From assembly GCA_012521085.1 (NCBI GenBank), contig JAAYNB010000150.1, positions 1 through 41,849 of the forward strand: DNA of 41,849 nt. Direction: 5' to 3'. The position numbers were made by a program, and so were the translations under genes. The notes under the pieces were generated by a model that saw only the letters and a list, made by a program, of their open reading frames with translations, did no database searches and had not been told where the DNA came from. Shown in pieces: positions 1-10,068 of this stretch. Positions within the stretch are counted from its first letter, which is position 1, and each line of letters opens with the position of its first letter. The DNA is from Clostridiales bacterium. Lineage in GTDB: Bacteria; Bacillota; Clostridia; Peptostreptococcales; Natronincolaceae.

Positions 1-46
1 ATTTGTTTTGAGTCTTGTATATCCAATATTTTTTTTCTGTATTCAT
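1..46 (-). CDS. 5' end of an unidentified protein, cut by the window edge
   Basis: An ATG at 44-46 opens a frame that stays open to the window edge (15 residues, beginning MNTEKKYWIYKTQNK). It is preceded by AGGTGA six bases upstream, a well-placed ribosome binding site. It would be the gene after the UbiB-family kinase gene, 58 bases downstream on the same strand, possibly in the same transcript. The fragment is too short to assign to a family. The support is only the start codon, the ribosome binding site and the open frame. Confidence 0.45.
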   Translation of the reverse strand, partial: MNTEKKYWIYKTQNK

Positions 47-104
47 TATAATTCACCTGCTATATTAATTTTGCTAGTTTATAATATATAATGTACAAAT
101 TTTA

Positions 105-1784
105 TTATCTATTGGTTTTTTTAATAATATCAATTAAAATTGATATTATTATTACTATACCTAAAAAACTAGCTACTAAATAACCCATAATGCCAAATAT
201 TGATACACCCCATATGGTAGGTCCACTTTTTATTTGTATTATAAGCGAGGATCCTACAATAAGTGCAGAGGTTATTAAACTTAAAGATAATTTATTAGTC
301 ATATGAGATAATTCATTTTGTAATTTTTCAAATCCTTCCTCTTCAACTTGAAGTTTTATTTCATTATTATCTAACTTATTAATTAAATTTCTTATTTGTC
401 TGGGTAAATATTTTATACTATAAAGTACATATTCTGAATAATTTTTTATTTCACTACCTATATTTTGGGGATTTATTTTATGTAAATACATTCTTTTTAC
501 AAAATTATTACCATAGTTAGAAATACTGAAATTAGGATTTAAAAATCTTATACTACCTTCAAAAGTAACCATAGCTTTTAATAAAATAGTAAATTGTGAT
601 GGAAGTTTTATTTTGTTTGTATATGCAATATTCATTGTTTCTTTTAGTAATTCACCTAAATTCAGACGCTTTAATGGTATATCATAATATATATTTAATA
701 TATAAGATATATCTTCTTTTAATCTCCTAATATTTGTTTTTTTAGACAATGTGTCATTTACTATTAAAAGGCTTATTATTCTGTCTATATTTTTTCTTGT
801 AGTTGCAACAAAAAGGTCAAATATAAAATTCATGGTATCCCTGTCTATATAACCAATTATGCCAAAATCTATAAATGCAATTTTATTTGATTCCATAATA
901 AATATATTTCCAGGATGAGGATCTCCATGAAAAGCTTGTAAAACAAATATCTGTTTTAAAAATGCATCTGTAATTATAGTGGCCAAATCCTCCATAGGCC
1001 AATTTTTTCCATTCAGTTTTTCTTTGTCATTAATTTTAATGCCTGTAATTCTTTCCATAGTTAAAATTTTTTTAGAAGTATATTCCCAATAAACTTTAGG
1101 AATATATATGTTTTTATCATTTTGAAAAAATGTATGGAATTTTTCTGCATTTCTAGCTTCTAGAGTATAATCTAATTCCCTAGTAATCGTGCGAGCAAAT
1201 TCTTCCACCATTTCATATAGTTCATATGGTTTTTCTTTATCCATATGCTCGTCCAGTATTTTAGCTAATGTAAATAATATATCAACATCCCTTTTAATGA
1301 TATTGTCCACTAAAGGCCTTTGTATTTTTACTACAACATCTTTACCATTTTTTAATATGGCACCATATACTTGACCTATTGATGCAGAAGCAATAGGTAC
1401 TGGATTAAAACTCTTAAAACTTTCATCTATATCTACTTGTAATTCCTGTTTAAATATTTCTTTTGCTATTTCAAAAGTAAAAGGTTCTACATCGTCTTGT
1501 AATTTTGATAATTCTATAATAATATCTTCTGAAAATAAATCCCTTCTAGTGCTCATAATTTGCCCCAATTTAATAAAAGTAGGCCCTAATTCCTCGCATG
1601 CTAACCTTAATTTTTCTCCATTACTTAAATTTTCTTTGGACTCTTTTATATTCAAAACAAGTTTTGGCATATACCCATTTTCAACTAATTTTTCCGCTAT
1701 AAATGTAAAACCATACCTTACTAATACCTCTCCAATCTTTTTATAACGTTTTAAATTTTCATATCTCATTTTTAAAAGCCCCAT
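105..1784 (-). CDS. UbiB/AarF (ABC1) family atypical kinase
   Basis: A 559-residue protein of the UbiB/AarF/ABC1 atypical kinase-like family, membrane-associated ATPases/kinases linked to isoprenoid-quinone or lipid metabolism; the substrate in Firmicutes is not established. Seen: the family-specific KLGQ motif at 72-75, the Ala/Ser-rich loop SASIGQV at about 133-139 that replaces the usual glycine loop, the beta-3 lysine in VVKIQRP (K153), the catalytic HGDPHPGN at 286-293 and the metal-binding DFG at 306-308. Two hydrophobic helices at the C terminus (about 505-555) should anchor it in the membrane. The length is normal for bacterial members. The first ATG is preferred over the Met at codon 6 because TTGGAG lies at the proper distance upstream. 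It follows the SCIFF maturase gene after a 224-base gap with a long hairpin, so it may be a separate unit. Confidence 0.9.
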   Translation of the reverse strand: MGLLKMRYENLKRYKKIGEVLVRYGFTFIAEKLVENGYMPKLVLNIKESKENLSNGEKLRLACEELGPTFIKLGQIMSTRRDLFSEDIIIELSKLQDDVEPFTFEIAKEIFKQELQVDIDESFKSFNPVPIASASIGQVYGAILKNGKDVVVKIQRPLVDNIIKRDVDILFTLAKILDEHMDKEKPYELYEMVEEFARTITRELDYTLEARNAEKFHTFFQNDKNIYIPKVYWEYTSKKILTMERITGIKINDKEKLNGKNWPMEDLATIITDAFLKQIFVLQAFHGDPHPGNIFIMESNKIAFIDFGIIGYIDRDTMNFIFDLFVATTRKNIDRIISLLIVNDTLSKKTNIRRLKEDISYILNIYYDIPLKRLNLGELLKETMNIAYTNKIKLPSQFTILLKAMVTFEGSIRFLNPNFSISNYGNNFVKRMYLHKINPQNIGSEIKNYSEYVLYSIKYLPRQIRNLINKLDNNEIKLQVEEEGFEKLQNELSHMTNKLSLSLITSALIVGSSLIIQIKSGPTIWGVSIFGIMGYLVASFLGIVIIISILIDIIKKTNR

Positions 1785-1808
1785 GATATCAACTCCAATA
1801 TATATGGT

Positions 1809-1850
1809 AAAAAGTGATAATAATACTATTATGTATTATTACCACCTTTT
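1809..1850 (-). terminator. Long stem-loop ahead of the ubiB-type gene
   Basis: Arms 1809-1826 and 1833-1850 can pair over 18 positions (two G-U wobbles when read on the minus strand), leaving a six-base loop. The minus-strand copy ends in TTTTT, part of which lies in the stem. It could end the SCIFF maturase transcript or act as an attenuator in the 5' leader of the UbiB-family gene, whose ATG is only about 25 bases downstream. The inner nine pairs (TAATAATAC/GTATTATTA) are perfect. Confidence 0.55.
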
Positions 1851-1907
1851 AAAAAGTCATTTATCCCATGTTATTATCTAAGATTATTTTACTTTTTATT
1901 TATATCT

Positions 1908-1921
1908 TAGTCTATAGACTA
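1908..1921. repeat. Perfect 14-base palindrome
   Basis: TAGTCTATAGACTA is its own reverse complement. It lies in the 224-base gap between the SCIFF maturase gene and the UbiB-family gene. It has the size and symmetry of a dimeric repressor operator, but no regulator is identifiable and chance is possible in such AT-rich DNA. The rest of the gap (1785-2008) shows only the hairpin at 1809-1850. Confidence 0.4.
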
Positions 1922-2008
1922 TAGGAAATTTCGACTTTTCTCTAAAATAAACAATATGAAAGAGGCTATAATTTTTGAAAAATGTATTTAATTTGATTGG
2001 CATATATT

Positions 2009-3355
2009 TTATAATAATTTAGCTTGGATTGTTATAGCACATTCTATTCTCTTCTTCTCCATTTCACAACCTATGTTATAAGGTATATTAATATCTTGAT
2101 TGAAATTATAGGCATTTGCATGACATCCACCACTACAGTAAAATTTGGCCCAACATTTACTACATTCTTCTTTATTATAAACATTGGCATTTGAGAATTG
2201 ATCATATATAGGGGTATCTAAAGTACCATCATTTATATTACCTAATTTAAAGTCCTCATTTCCAACAAATTGATGACATGGATATAAATCACCTTCTGGG
2301 GTAACAGCCAAATATTCTGCTCCTGCTCCGCATCCTGATAAGCGTTTTGCTATACATGGGCCTTGGTTTAAATCAATTGTAAAGTGAAAGAAATTAAAAT
2401 CTTTGTCTGTATTTTTTCTCTTAAGATATTCATCCATTAGATATTCATATTCTTTAAATATCTGTGGTAGGTCTTCCTCTAGAATTGCATAATCCTCCTC
2501 AGGTGATGCAACTACAGGTTCAACAGAAATATGCTTAAATCCTAAATCCGCTAAATGTAATACATCTTTAGAAAAATCTAAATTATATCTAGTAAAAGTT
2601 CCTCTAGCATAATAATCTTTTTCTCCTCTTAATTTTGCCATTTTAAGTATTTTAGGCAATATAATATCATATGTACCACCACCATTAATAGTACAGCGAA
2701 CTCTATCATTTATATTTTCTCTACCATCTATACTGAGTACTACATTGTTCATATTCTCATTGATGTATTTCATTATTTCATCATCCAATAATACTCCATT
2801 AGTAGTAATGGTAAATCTTATATTTTTCCCATATTTTTTTTCTTCTTTTTTACCATAAGCTATAATTTCTTTAACAACATCAAAATTCATTAAAGGCTCT
2901 CCACCAAAGAAATCCACTTCTAAATTTCTCCTGTTACCTGAATTTTTAATTAAGAAATCTATGGATTTTTTTCCTACATCTAAGGACATTAATGACCTAT
3001 CACCTTTAAAATCGCCTTGGGATGCGAAACAATATTCACAACGAATATTACAATCATGTGCTATATGTAGACATAGGGCTTTTACAACTGGCTTTCTATT
3101 TTTGAAGGATTCATGATTTATATAATTATCTTCAGAAAATAATAGGCCTTCTTTTTTTAATGTATCTATTTCTGTTATTGCATCTGAAATTTCATTTTCA
3201 CTATACTTGTCCTTTAATTGCTCAATAGTAGTTTTAGTTGTTTCCTTTGGATAGTAATCTAGAATATCATATACTATTTGGTCTACAACATGTATAGCAC
3301 CACTATTTACATCTAAGACAATATTTACATCATTTTGTGTAAATTTATGAATCAT
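2009..3355 (-). CDS. scfB: SCIFF peptide radical SAM maturase
   Basis: This radical SAM/SPASM enzyme (448 residues) installs thioether cross-links between cysteines and neighbouring residues of the SCIFF (ranthipeptide) precursor encoded immediately upstream. Residues 1-85 resemble a PqqD-like peptide-recognition domain (VLDVNSGAIHVVD). The SAM-cluster motif is C102-x3-C106-x2-C109, followed by GGEP at 151-154. The SPASM region carries C334, C342, C360, C398, C401, C407, C411 and C430, enough for two auxiliary 4Fe-4S clusters. Family knowledge (Tte1186, CteB) supports the reaction; the cross-link pattern here is inferred. The purine-rich AGGAG lies about 12 bases from the ATG, farther than usual. 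Together with the terminator in the 118-base gap after the precursor gene, this suggests less enzyme than peptide is made. Confidence 0.95.
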   Translation of the reverse strand: MIHKFTQNDVNIVLDVNSGAIHVVDQIVYDILDYYPKETTKTTIEQLKDKYSENEISDAITEIDTLKKEGLLFSEDNYINHESFKNRKPVVKALCLHIAHDCNIRCEYCFASQGDFKGDRSLMSLDVGKKSIDFLIKNSGNRRNLEVDFFGGEPLMNFDVVKEIIAYGKKEEKKYGKNIRFTITTNGVLLDDEIMKYINENMNNVVLSIDGRENINDRVRCTINGGGTYDIILPKILKMAKLRGEKDYYARGTFTRYNLDFSKDVLHLADLGFKHISVEPVVASPEEDYAILEEDLPQIFKEYEYLMDEYLKRKNTDKDFNFFHFTIDLNQGPCIAKRLSGCGAGAEYLAVTPEGDLYPCHQFVGNEDFKLGNINDGTLDTPIYDQFSNANVYNKEECSKCWAKFYCSGGCHANAYNFNQDINIPYNIGCEMEKKRIECAITIQAKLL

Positions 3356-3430
3356 TTTTATTAAATACTCCTTCCATAAACTAATATATCTATATAAAAA
3401 TATAAGATATTTATATTCTTAAGAAAAAAC

Positions 3431-3453
3431 AGCAGTAGATTTATACCACTGCT
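3431..3453 (-). terminator. Hairpin with T-run between SCIFF precursor and maturase genes
   Basis: On the minus strand AGCAGTGG and CTACTGCT pair (one G-U) around a seven-base loop and are followed at once by GTTTTTTCTT, a good Rho-independent terminator. It lies 20 bases after the precursor stop codon and about 75 bases before the maturase ATG. Partial read-through would give much precursor and little enzyme. Confidence 0.75.
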
Positions 3454-3473
3454 TGTTTAATAAGTAAAGGATA

Positions 3474-3614
3474 TTATTGGTTTTCACATTGCTGGTTTCC
3501 AACTGTACAAGATGTTTTACATGCTGATTGACATGATGTTTGGCATTCACCACATCCACCTTTTGCTATACTCTTTACTAAATTTGCACCAGTTAATGTT
3601 TTGATGTATTTCAT
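3474..3614 (-). CDS. scfA: SCIFF (six-cysteine ranthipeptide) precursor peptide
   Basis: A 46-residue peptide that matches the SCIFF family ('six cysteines in forty-five residues'). The leader begins MKYIKTLTGANLVKSIAKGG, and the core has cysteines at 21, 24, 28, 32, 36 and 43 with CGECQTSCQSACKTSC-type spacing. The radical SAM enzyme encoded next is expected to join cysteine sulphurs to other residues; such products are called ranthipeptides. The start is well supported: AAGGGGGTG about seven bases before the ATG and an extended -10 promoter 33 bases upstream. A terminator follows the stop codon. No protease or exporter gene of a typical peptide-maturation cluster is adjacent, as is usual for SCIFF loci. 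The biological role of these peptides is only partly known; links to quorum sensing have been reported in some clostridia. Confidence 0.95.
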   Translation of the reverse strand: MKYIKTLTGANLVKSIAKGGCGECQTSCQSACKTSCTVGNQQCENQ

Positions 3615-3646
3615 TAAAAACACCCCCTTCACTAGGTTTCAATAAA

Positions 3647-3675
3647 ATTATACCATAATATATGGGGGAACAAAA
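3647..3675 (-). promoter_or_regulatory. Promoter of the SCIFF precursor gene
   Basis: The minus strand has an extended -10, TGGTATAAT (hexamer at 3647-3652), and TTTTGT 17 bases upstream at 3670-3675. Transcription would start about 26 bases before the ATG. The -35 is weak, but the TGn plus consensus TATAAT makes this one of the better promoters in the window. It overlaps the 3' end of the preceding membrane-protein gene. Confidence 0.6.
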
Positions 3676-3680
3676 GAAAT

Positions 3681-4073
3681 TTATTTTATATTAATGCCTA
3701 TGACACCTCCAATTATGCCAATAATTATACTGAGGAAAACTTTATAATATATTTTTGAATTTATATCATAATCAATGAATAATAACTTACCTATGATAAT
3801 TAGTATTACAAAGTAAATAAAACCAAAAATGGCGCCATGCAACCATCCTCTTTTTTTAATATTTATTGATAAATATATTCCACCATAAATTATGCTTAAA
3901 ATCATAGTAACAGATGTTATTATGGATATATTGTTCTCACTAAAATCTGTATAAGTAATTATAGCAGCTGATATTAGTAGTAAAATACTTAATATTAAAT
4001 AACTTCTTATTAAGCTTTTAACATAAATTGATAAATTACCCACGCTATTATTCCATATATTATTTTTTTGCAT
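3681..4073 (-). CDS. TIGR04086-type small membrane protein
   Basis: A 130-residue protein made up almost wholly of four predicted membrane helices at about 21-41, 51-71, 78-100 and 110-128, with short basic loops (NIKKRGW at about 71-77). Its size, topology and position between yajC and the SCIFF precursor gene match the TIGR04086 family of uncharacterised membrane proteins found at that place in many clostridial genomes. The start has GGGGGTA just upstream. No catalytic motif is visible. A part in export or sensing of the SCIFF product is attractive from context but not shown. The assignment rests on context and architecture more than on sequence motifs. Confidence 0.75.
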   Translation of the reverse strand: MQKNNIWNNSVGNLSIYVKSLIRSYLILSILLLISAAIITYTDFSENNISIITSVTMILSIIYGGIYLSINIKKRGWLHGAIFGFIYFVILIIIGKLLFIDYDINSKIYYKVFLSIIIGIIGGVIGINIK

Positions 4074-4159
4074 ATCTATACCCCCATTAACATTTATTTA
4101 ATAGATATGCTATATTTTTTATAATTATTACTTTTATACTTTTAACTTTTATAAATTTT

Positions 4160-4183
4160 AAAGCAACGAATACTCGTTGCTTT
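4160..4183. terminator. Hairpin downstream of yajC
   Basis: AAAGCAACGA and TCGTTGCTTT form a perfect ten-base stem around a four-base loop, 18 bases after the yajC stop codon. The following minus-strand sequence is AT-rich but not a clean T-run, so termination may be partial. It separates yajC from the membrane protein and SCIFF genes. Confidence 0.6.
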
Positions 4184-4201
4184 ATAGTAATATATGATAA
4201 A

Positions 4202-4474
4202 TTATTTATTTTTATTAACAAGACTTCCTACTGACCATTTTGTAATTGTAATTTTATTTTTGTCTTCTCCTGTTTCAATTGTAATCATATCATCCTTGAT
4301 TTTTAATATACTTCCATATATACCACCGATTGTAATGATTTCATCTCCTACTTTTAAATTATCTCTTAGTTCTTTAACAGCCTTATTTCTTTTTTGCTGA
4401 GGCCTAATAACTAGAAAGTAAAAAATAGCAAAAAAACCCAATGGTACTAATAAACTACCTAATCCCTCATTCAT
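4202..4474 (-). CDS. yajC: Preprotein translocase subunit YajC
   Basis: YajC is a small accessory subunit of the SecDF-YajC complex that aids protein export at the membrane. The 90-residue product has one N-terminal membrane helix at about 9-24, then the family signature FLVIRPQQKR at 21-30. A cytoplasmic beta-rich segment follows (VGDEIITIGGIYGSILKI). Length and signature are typical. The ATG is preceded by GGAGAGGAG. It follows tgt after a 113-base gap in the conserved bacterial order queA-tgt-yajC. secD and secF, often next, are absent here; a hairpin and the SCIFF locus follow instead. Confidence 0.95.
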   Translation of the reverse strand: MNEGLGSLLVPLGFFAIFYFLVIRPQQKRNKAVKELRDNLKVGDEIITIGGIYGSILKIKDDMITIETGEDKNKITITKWSVGSLVNKNK

Positions 4475-4587
4475 ATATATTCTCCTCTCCTATAATATGT
4501 TGTAAATATATTTTAATATTATATAATTAAAAGGTCAAATCTAATCTTGATAAAAAATATTATTTTAATATTAATATTTTTCTATTA

Positions 4588-5700
<1,113 letters not shown>

Positions 5701-5716
5701 TCAATTTCCTACCTTT

Positions 5717-6742
5717 CTATTTAATTAACATAGCATCGCCAAAACTAAAAAAACGATATTTTTCATCAATAGCTATTTTATATGATTTCATAATATTTTC
5801 TCGTCCTGCAAGAGCACTGACAAGCATAATTAATGATGATTCTGGTAAATGAAAGTTTGTAATAAGACTGTCAATAATTTTAAATTTATAACCTGGATAA
5901 ATAAATATATCTGTCCAACCACTACTCTCTTTTATTTTCCCTTCTTCAATGGCAGCAGATTCTAATGTTCGGCAACTAGTAGTGCCAACTGCAATAACTT
6001 TACCTCCATTTTTCTTAGTATTATTAATAATATCTGCAGTATTCTTATCAATATTATAATATTCACTATGCATTTTATGTTCATGTATATTTTCTACCTT
6101 TACGGGTCTGAATGTGCCAAGCCCTACATGCAGAGTTACATATGCAATTTCTATACCCTTTACTTTTATGTCATTTAATAATTTATCTGTAAAATGTAAT
6201 CCGGCTGTAGGAGCTGCTGCTGAACCCGTATGTTTTGAATATACAGTTTGATATCTCTCTTTATCTTCTAATTTCGGGGTTATATAAGGAGGTAAAGGCA
6301 TTTGACCCAATTTATCTAATATATCTTCAAAAACACCATCATATTTAAATTCTATAATTCTTGACCCTTCCTCTCCAATTCCTATAACTTCTGCTTTTAA
6401 GAGTCCATTCCCAAATTCAAACTGGGTGCCTATTTTGGCCCTTCTACCTGGTTTTGCCAGTGCCTGCCATGTGTCTAAATCCTTTCTTTTTAACAATAAA
6501 AATTCCATACTCCCACCGGTATCTACCCTTTGTCCTATTATTCTACCAGGTAATACTCGTGTATCATTTAATACTAGACAATCACCTTTTTCTAAGAAGT
6601 TTATTATATCATAGAAATGATGATGACTTATTTCATTTGTCTTTTTATCTATTACCATTAAACGAGATTTATCTCTTTCTTTTAATGGGTGTTGTGCTAT
6701 TAATTCTTCTGGTAAATGAAAATAAAAGTCTTTTGTTTTCAT
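5717..6742 (-). CDS. queA: S-adenosylmethionine:tRNA ribosyltransferase-isomerase
   Basis: QueA transfers and isomerises the ribosyl moiety of SAM onto preQ1-tRNA to give epoxyqueuosine. The 341-residue protein is of normal length, starting with the typical [15 protein letters not shown] and [10 protein letters not shown]. It has the conserved [16 protein letters not shown] block (about 170-185), [10 protein letters not shown] (about 206-215) and [16 protein letters not shown] near the end. The ribosome binding site (GGTGGAG) lies inside the last codons of the upstream spoIID-type gene, five bases away, so translation is probably coupled. It forms a queA-tgt pair. Confidence 0.97.
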   Translation of the reverse strand: MKTKDFYFHLPEELIAQHPLKERDKSRLMVIDKKTNEISHHHFYDIINFLEKGDCLVLNDTRVLPGRIIGQRVDTGGSMEFLLLKRKDLDTWQALAKPGRRAKIGTQFEFGNGLLKAEVIGIGEEGSRIIEFKYDGVFEDILDKLGQMPLPPYITPKLEDKERYQTVYSKHTGSAAAPTAGLHFTDKLLNDIKVKGIEIAYVTLHVGLGTFRPVKVENIHEHKMHSEYYNIDKNTADIINNTKKNGGKVIAVGTTSCRTLESAAIEEGKIKESSGWTDIFIYPGYKFKIIDSLITNFHLPESSLIMLVSALAGRENIMKSYKIAIDEKYRFFSFGDAMLIK

Positions 6743-6747
6743 GTATT

Positions 6748-8385
6748 TTACTCCACCTCTGTGCCTGTATAATAGTGTTTTAATATTTGAATATAATTAT
6801 AACCTTCTTCTGCCATTTTTTTAGCACCATATTGACTCATACCTAAGCCATGGCCCCATCCTCTACCATTAAAAACATATGTATTTGTATTAGTATTTGT
6901 ATTAGTATTTGTATTTGTATTTACAATCTCATCCAATGCTTTGTATTCTCTACCATTATATATTTTTACATCAGATGTATCTGTTATATTTGTAATTCCT
7001 TTGGCAGAAATAATATATTTATTATCTAATTTTGGTATTTCTACCATTTCCACTTTATTTTTTATTATAATATTTCTATTATCTACAGTTTGATTTCCAT
7101 CATTTACATTATACCAAGTACTTTTTAAACCAAAAACTGTTCTGGCTCTTTCTTTTAATAATACTTCACTGCCCTTTGTTCCATGCACTGTTAGCTGTAA
7201 AATCCTACCGTTTTCTGATCGTGAATCCACATTTATATTTAACAAATCACCTATAAATATATTATTTTTTTCTAAAAGTTTTTTTATTTCATCTTTACTT
7301 AATTCTACTGTCCATGTAGAATTTGTTGTATTTAAAGAAAAATCATCTTTAACACCTCTAATATATGGGACAGCTGTTGACCATACATTTTCGCTATTTT
7401 CTGTATGTCCACCACTATTAGAGTGATAAAATGTATTTGCTATTTCTCCTTTATATGTAAGTACTTTTCCCTTAGTTTCATCTACAGCCCTATTTGTATT
7501 TGGATGTTCACTATCATATCCACCATAAACCTGTGACATATCTGTATTACAAAGATCAAATCCTAAATTTCTAAATCTATTTATATTTGATATGGCCGTA
7601 CCTCTAGCAGCTACAGCTTGAGCTTTTAAAGCTTCCAAAGGCCATAAAGCTGGAAGTTCTCTTGGTACAACACCATATAAATATTTTTCTAGTTCCAATT
7701 TATTTACAATGGACATATCACTAGTACTTAATCTCTTAGCAGTAATAGCTCCTCTATAATTCTTGCCTTCTAAATTTATAATGGATTCACTAATAGGTTC
7801 ATTGCTTTTAAAATATACATTCTCATTGCTATTATATAATAATAATATATTGCCTTTACCATCTAGTACTTGTACCTTCTTTGAAGATGGTGGTACTATA
7901 TTTAAATCATAATCTATATGTTGTGATATTTTATGCATTTGATTTTCTGCATTTTCTCTATTATCATATCTACCTATAAATATTTTCCAGCCATTATCAT
8001 ATGATAAATAAGTTTCATCAGTTAATGAAAATGTTTTTAATAAATTTAGTGCTTCCTCACTATTATTAAAAGTTTTGTCTATTTCAATATGATATAAACC
8101 TTGATCATTAGAGGAATTTATTCCATTTATATCCTTTCTTAATATAATATGTTTTTTATCTGTTAAATCCATTATTTTTATAAACTCATCATTATTAAAT
8201 ATCCCCACTTGAAAACCGCTATTAGATTTTAATTCTATTGATGACTTGGCAGTGTTTCTAAAAAAAAGTCCTATTTCAATATATTTAGGTATTTCTGATT
8301 TGTTAAAAGCATGGATGGTATTCATATTTGCCATTAAAAAAATTGCAATTATAGAATAGATAATAATGTTTTTAAACTCTTTCAT
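6748..8385 (-). CDS. SpoIID/LytB-domain cell-wall protein with SPOR-like region
   Basis: A secreted or membrane-anchored 545-residue protein. SpoIID-family enzymes are lytic transglycosylases that cut peptidoglycan strands lacking stem peptides during engulfment; LytB-type relatives modify amidases. Seen: a signal anchor at about 7-26, a SPOR-like region at about 95-165 and the SpoIID domain from about 225. The domain contains VVPRELP with the presumed catalytic E243, KAQAVAARG, the probable zinc site C279/HSNSGGH (321-327), and the C-terminal [16 protein letters not shown]. subtilis SpoIID is much shorter (about 340 residues), so this may be a vegetative or combined paralogue. Residues 489-502 are seven Asn-Thr repeats encoded by a six-base microsatellite just before the last motif. 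It lies between ruvB and queA; the gap to queA is five bases. Confidence 0.9.
   Translation of the reverse strand: MKEFKNIIIYSIIAIFLMANMNTIHAFNKSEIPKYIEIGLFFRNTAKSSIELKSNSGFQVGIFNNDEFIKIMDLTDKKHIILRKDINGINSSNDQGLYHIEIDKTFNNSEEALNLLKTFSLTDETYLSYDNGWKIFIGRYDNRENAENQMHKISQHIDYDLNIVPPSSKKVQVLDGKGNILLLYNSNENVYFKSNEPISESIINLEGKNYRGAITAKRLSTSDMSIVNKLELEKYLYGVVPRELPALWPLEALKAQAVAARGTAISNINRFRNLGFDLCNTDMSQVYGGYDSEHPNTNRAVDETKGKVLTYKGEIANTFYHSNSGGHTENSENVWSTAVPYIRGVKDDFSLNTTNSTWTVELSKDEIKKLLEKNNIFIGDLLNINVDSRSENGRILQLTVHGTKGSEVLLKERARTVFGLKSTWYNVNDGNQTVDNRNIIIKNKVEMVEIPKLDNKYIISAKGITNITDTSDVKIYNGREYKALDEIVNTNTNTNTNTNTNTYVFNGRGWGHGLGMSQYGAKKMAEEGYNYIQILKHYYTGTEVE
6881..6922. repeat. Six-base microsatellite (GTATTT/GTATTA)7
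   Basis: Seven consecutive GTATTT or GTATTA units fill 42 bases. On the coding (minus) strand they encode seven Asn-Thr dipeptides in the spoIID/lytB-type gene. Because the unit is six bases, changes in copy number would lengthen or shorten the linker without shifting the frame. Confidence 0.9.
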
Positions 8386-8427
8386 GATTTAATATCCCCC
8401 TTTATCCTATAAACATCAAGTGTTTTA

Positions 8428-9441
8428 TTATTTATTTCCATATGGTATTTTAAAATGTTTATATGCTCTCTCCGTTACAACACGTCCCCTAGGCGTTCGA
8501 TTAAGAAACCCTATTTGTAATAAATATGGTTCATATACATCTTCAATTGTATTTTTTTCTTCACCAGTAGAGGCAGCTATTGTATCTATCCCCACTGGCC
8601 CACCATTAAAATGATAAATAATATTTTTTATTAGTTTTTTATCCACATTATCTAAACCTAATTCGTCAATCTCCAATAAATTTAAAGCTTCTTTTGCTAC
8701 CTCTTTAGTTATACATCCATCTGCCCTTACCTGAGCATAGTCTCGAACTCTTTTAAGTAATCTATTGGCAATACGTGGTGTCCCTCTAGAACGGGAAGCT
8801 ATTTCCTTGGCTCCTTCTTCATCAATATGTACATTTAATATTTTTGCTGAACGATTTACTATATCTGTTAGTTCGTCTATCCCATATAATTCCAATTTAC
8901 AGATGACACCAAATCTATCTCTAAGTGGTGCACTTAAAAGTCCCGCCCTTGTAGTAGCTCCTATTAAAGTAAATTTAGATAAATCTAATCGTATTGATCT
9001 AGCACTAGGACCTTTTCCTATTATAATATCTAGTGCAAAATCTTCCATAGCTGGATATAATATTTCTTCAATAGTTCTATTTAATCTATGTATTTCATCA
9101 ATAAACAAAACATCATTTTCAGATAAATTTGTCAGTATGGCAGCTAAATCTCCTGGCCTCTCAATAGCTGGCCCAGAAGTAGTTCTAATATTTACATTCA
9201 TCTCATTAGCTATTATATTTGATAAAGTGGTTTTTCCCAAACCTGGAGGTCCATATAATAAGACATGATCTAATGCTTCTTTTCTAATATTTGCAGCTTC
9301 AATAAATATTTTGAGTTTTTCTTTTACTTTTTCTTGACCAATATAATTATTTAGATACTTGGGACGCAATCCATTTTCTATTTGATTGTCTTCATCTCTT
9401 TTTTCACTTGTTATAATTCTTTCACTATCATTTTGAAACAT
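8428..9441 (-). CDS. ruvB: Holliday junction branch-migration ATPase RuvB
   Basis: RuvB is the hexameric AAA+ motor that drives branch migration of Holliday junctions with RuvA. The 337-residue protein has Walker [10 protein letters not shown] (about 65-73), Walker B FIDEIHRL (about 115-122), sensor GATTRAGLL (about 160-168) and the arginine-finger region [12 protein letters not shown]-terminal winged helix has [14 protein letters not shown] and the RTPRGR motif. Its length is typical. GGAGG lies six bases before the ATG. It follows ruvA after 15 bases; ruvC, ruvA and ruvB form one resolvasome operon. Confidence 0.98.
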   Translation of the reverse strand: MFQNDSERIITSEKRDEDNQIENGLRPKYLNNYIGQEKVKEKLKIFIEAANIRKEALDHVLLYGPPGLGKTTLSNIIANEMNVNIRTTSGPAIERPGDLAAILTNLSENDVLFIDEIHRLNRTIEEILYPAMEDFALDIIIGKGPSARSIRLDLSKFTLIGATTRAGLLSAPLRDRFGVICKLELYGIDELTDIVNRSAKILNVHIDEEGAKEIASRSRGTPRIANRLLKRVRDYAQVRADGCITKEVAKEALNLLEIDELGLDNVDKKLIKNIIYHFNGGPVGIDTIAASTGEEKNTIEDVYEPYLLQIGFLNRTPRGRVVTERAYKHFKIPYGNK

Positions 9442-9456
9442 TACATACCTCCATAT

Positions 9457-10050
9457 CTATCTCATTAATAATTTTAAAGCTTCTTTTATCATTTCCTCTG
9501 TACTTAAATCCTTACTATTTAAACTAAGTAATGCTCCTTCAGCCTCCTGTATACTATAACCCAATGCAGTTAAGGCTTCTACAACTTCTTGTTGATGGGT
9601 TCTATCCATTTTAATATTAATATCATCTATGTCATCTGTATCACCTAAATACTTATCAACTTTATCTTTTAACTCTAAAATGATTCTTTCTGCAGTTTTT
9701 TTCCCAATACCTGGTGCCTTAGAAATTCCTGTTATATCCTTATTTAAAATATAATTAGCTAATTTTTTAGGAGTATATGTGGATAATGCAGATATAGCAA
9801 CTTTTGGACCTACTTTCGTAACAGATGTTAGTAATTGGAACATTTCAAGTTCCTCTCTTGTAGTAAAACCATATAAATTAACTTCATCTTCTCTAAGCAC
9901 TAAATATGTATAAATTGTAACTGTATCTTCTTTGACAACATTACTTGCACTAGTCGTTGTGCTTTGAATTCTATAACCTATTCCACCTACATCCAAAATA
10001 ATCTTATCTAAGTATACATCATCTACTCTTCCTTTAATATATTCAAACAA
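9457..10050 (-). CDS. ruvA: Holliday junction DNA-binding protein RuvA
   Basis: RuvA tetramers hold the four-way junction and load RuvB. The 197-residue product has the N-terminal OB-fold (MFEYIKGRVDDV), the helix-hairpin-helix core with VTKVGPKVAISAL and APGIGKKTAERII, and a C-terminal three-helix RuvB-contacting domain (EVVEALTALGYS). The start codon is TTG, supported by GGGGGG six bases upstream and by the fit to the family N terminus. It lies 18 bases after ruvC and 15 before ruvB. Confidence 0.97.
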   Translation of the reverse strand: MFEYIKGRVDDVYLDKIILDVGGIGYRIQSTTTSASNVVKEDTVTIYTYLVLREDEVNLYGFTTREELEMFQLLTSVTKVGPKVAISALSTYTPKKLANYILNKDITGISKAPGIGKKTAERIILELKDKVDKYLGDTDDIDDINIKMDRTHQQEVVEALTALGYSIQEAEGALLSLNSKDLSTEEMIKEALKLLMR

Positions 10051-10068
10051 ATTATTCCCCCCATTATT

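Noticed and set aside
1925-1940. Possible Spo0A box (AGTCGAA on the minus strand) after the SCIFF maturase gene
   Set aside because: It is one base off the core consensus, single, and downstream of a gene; chance is the simpler explanation.
8765-9268. Plus-strand open frame of 167 codons opposite ruvB
   Set aside because: It is fully antisense to a conserved AAA+ gene and shows no family resemblance.
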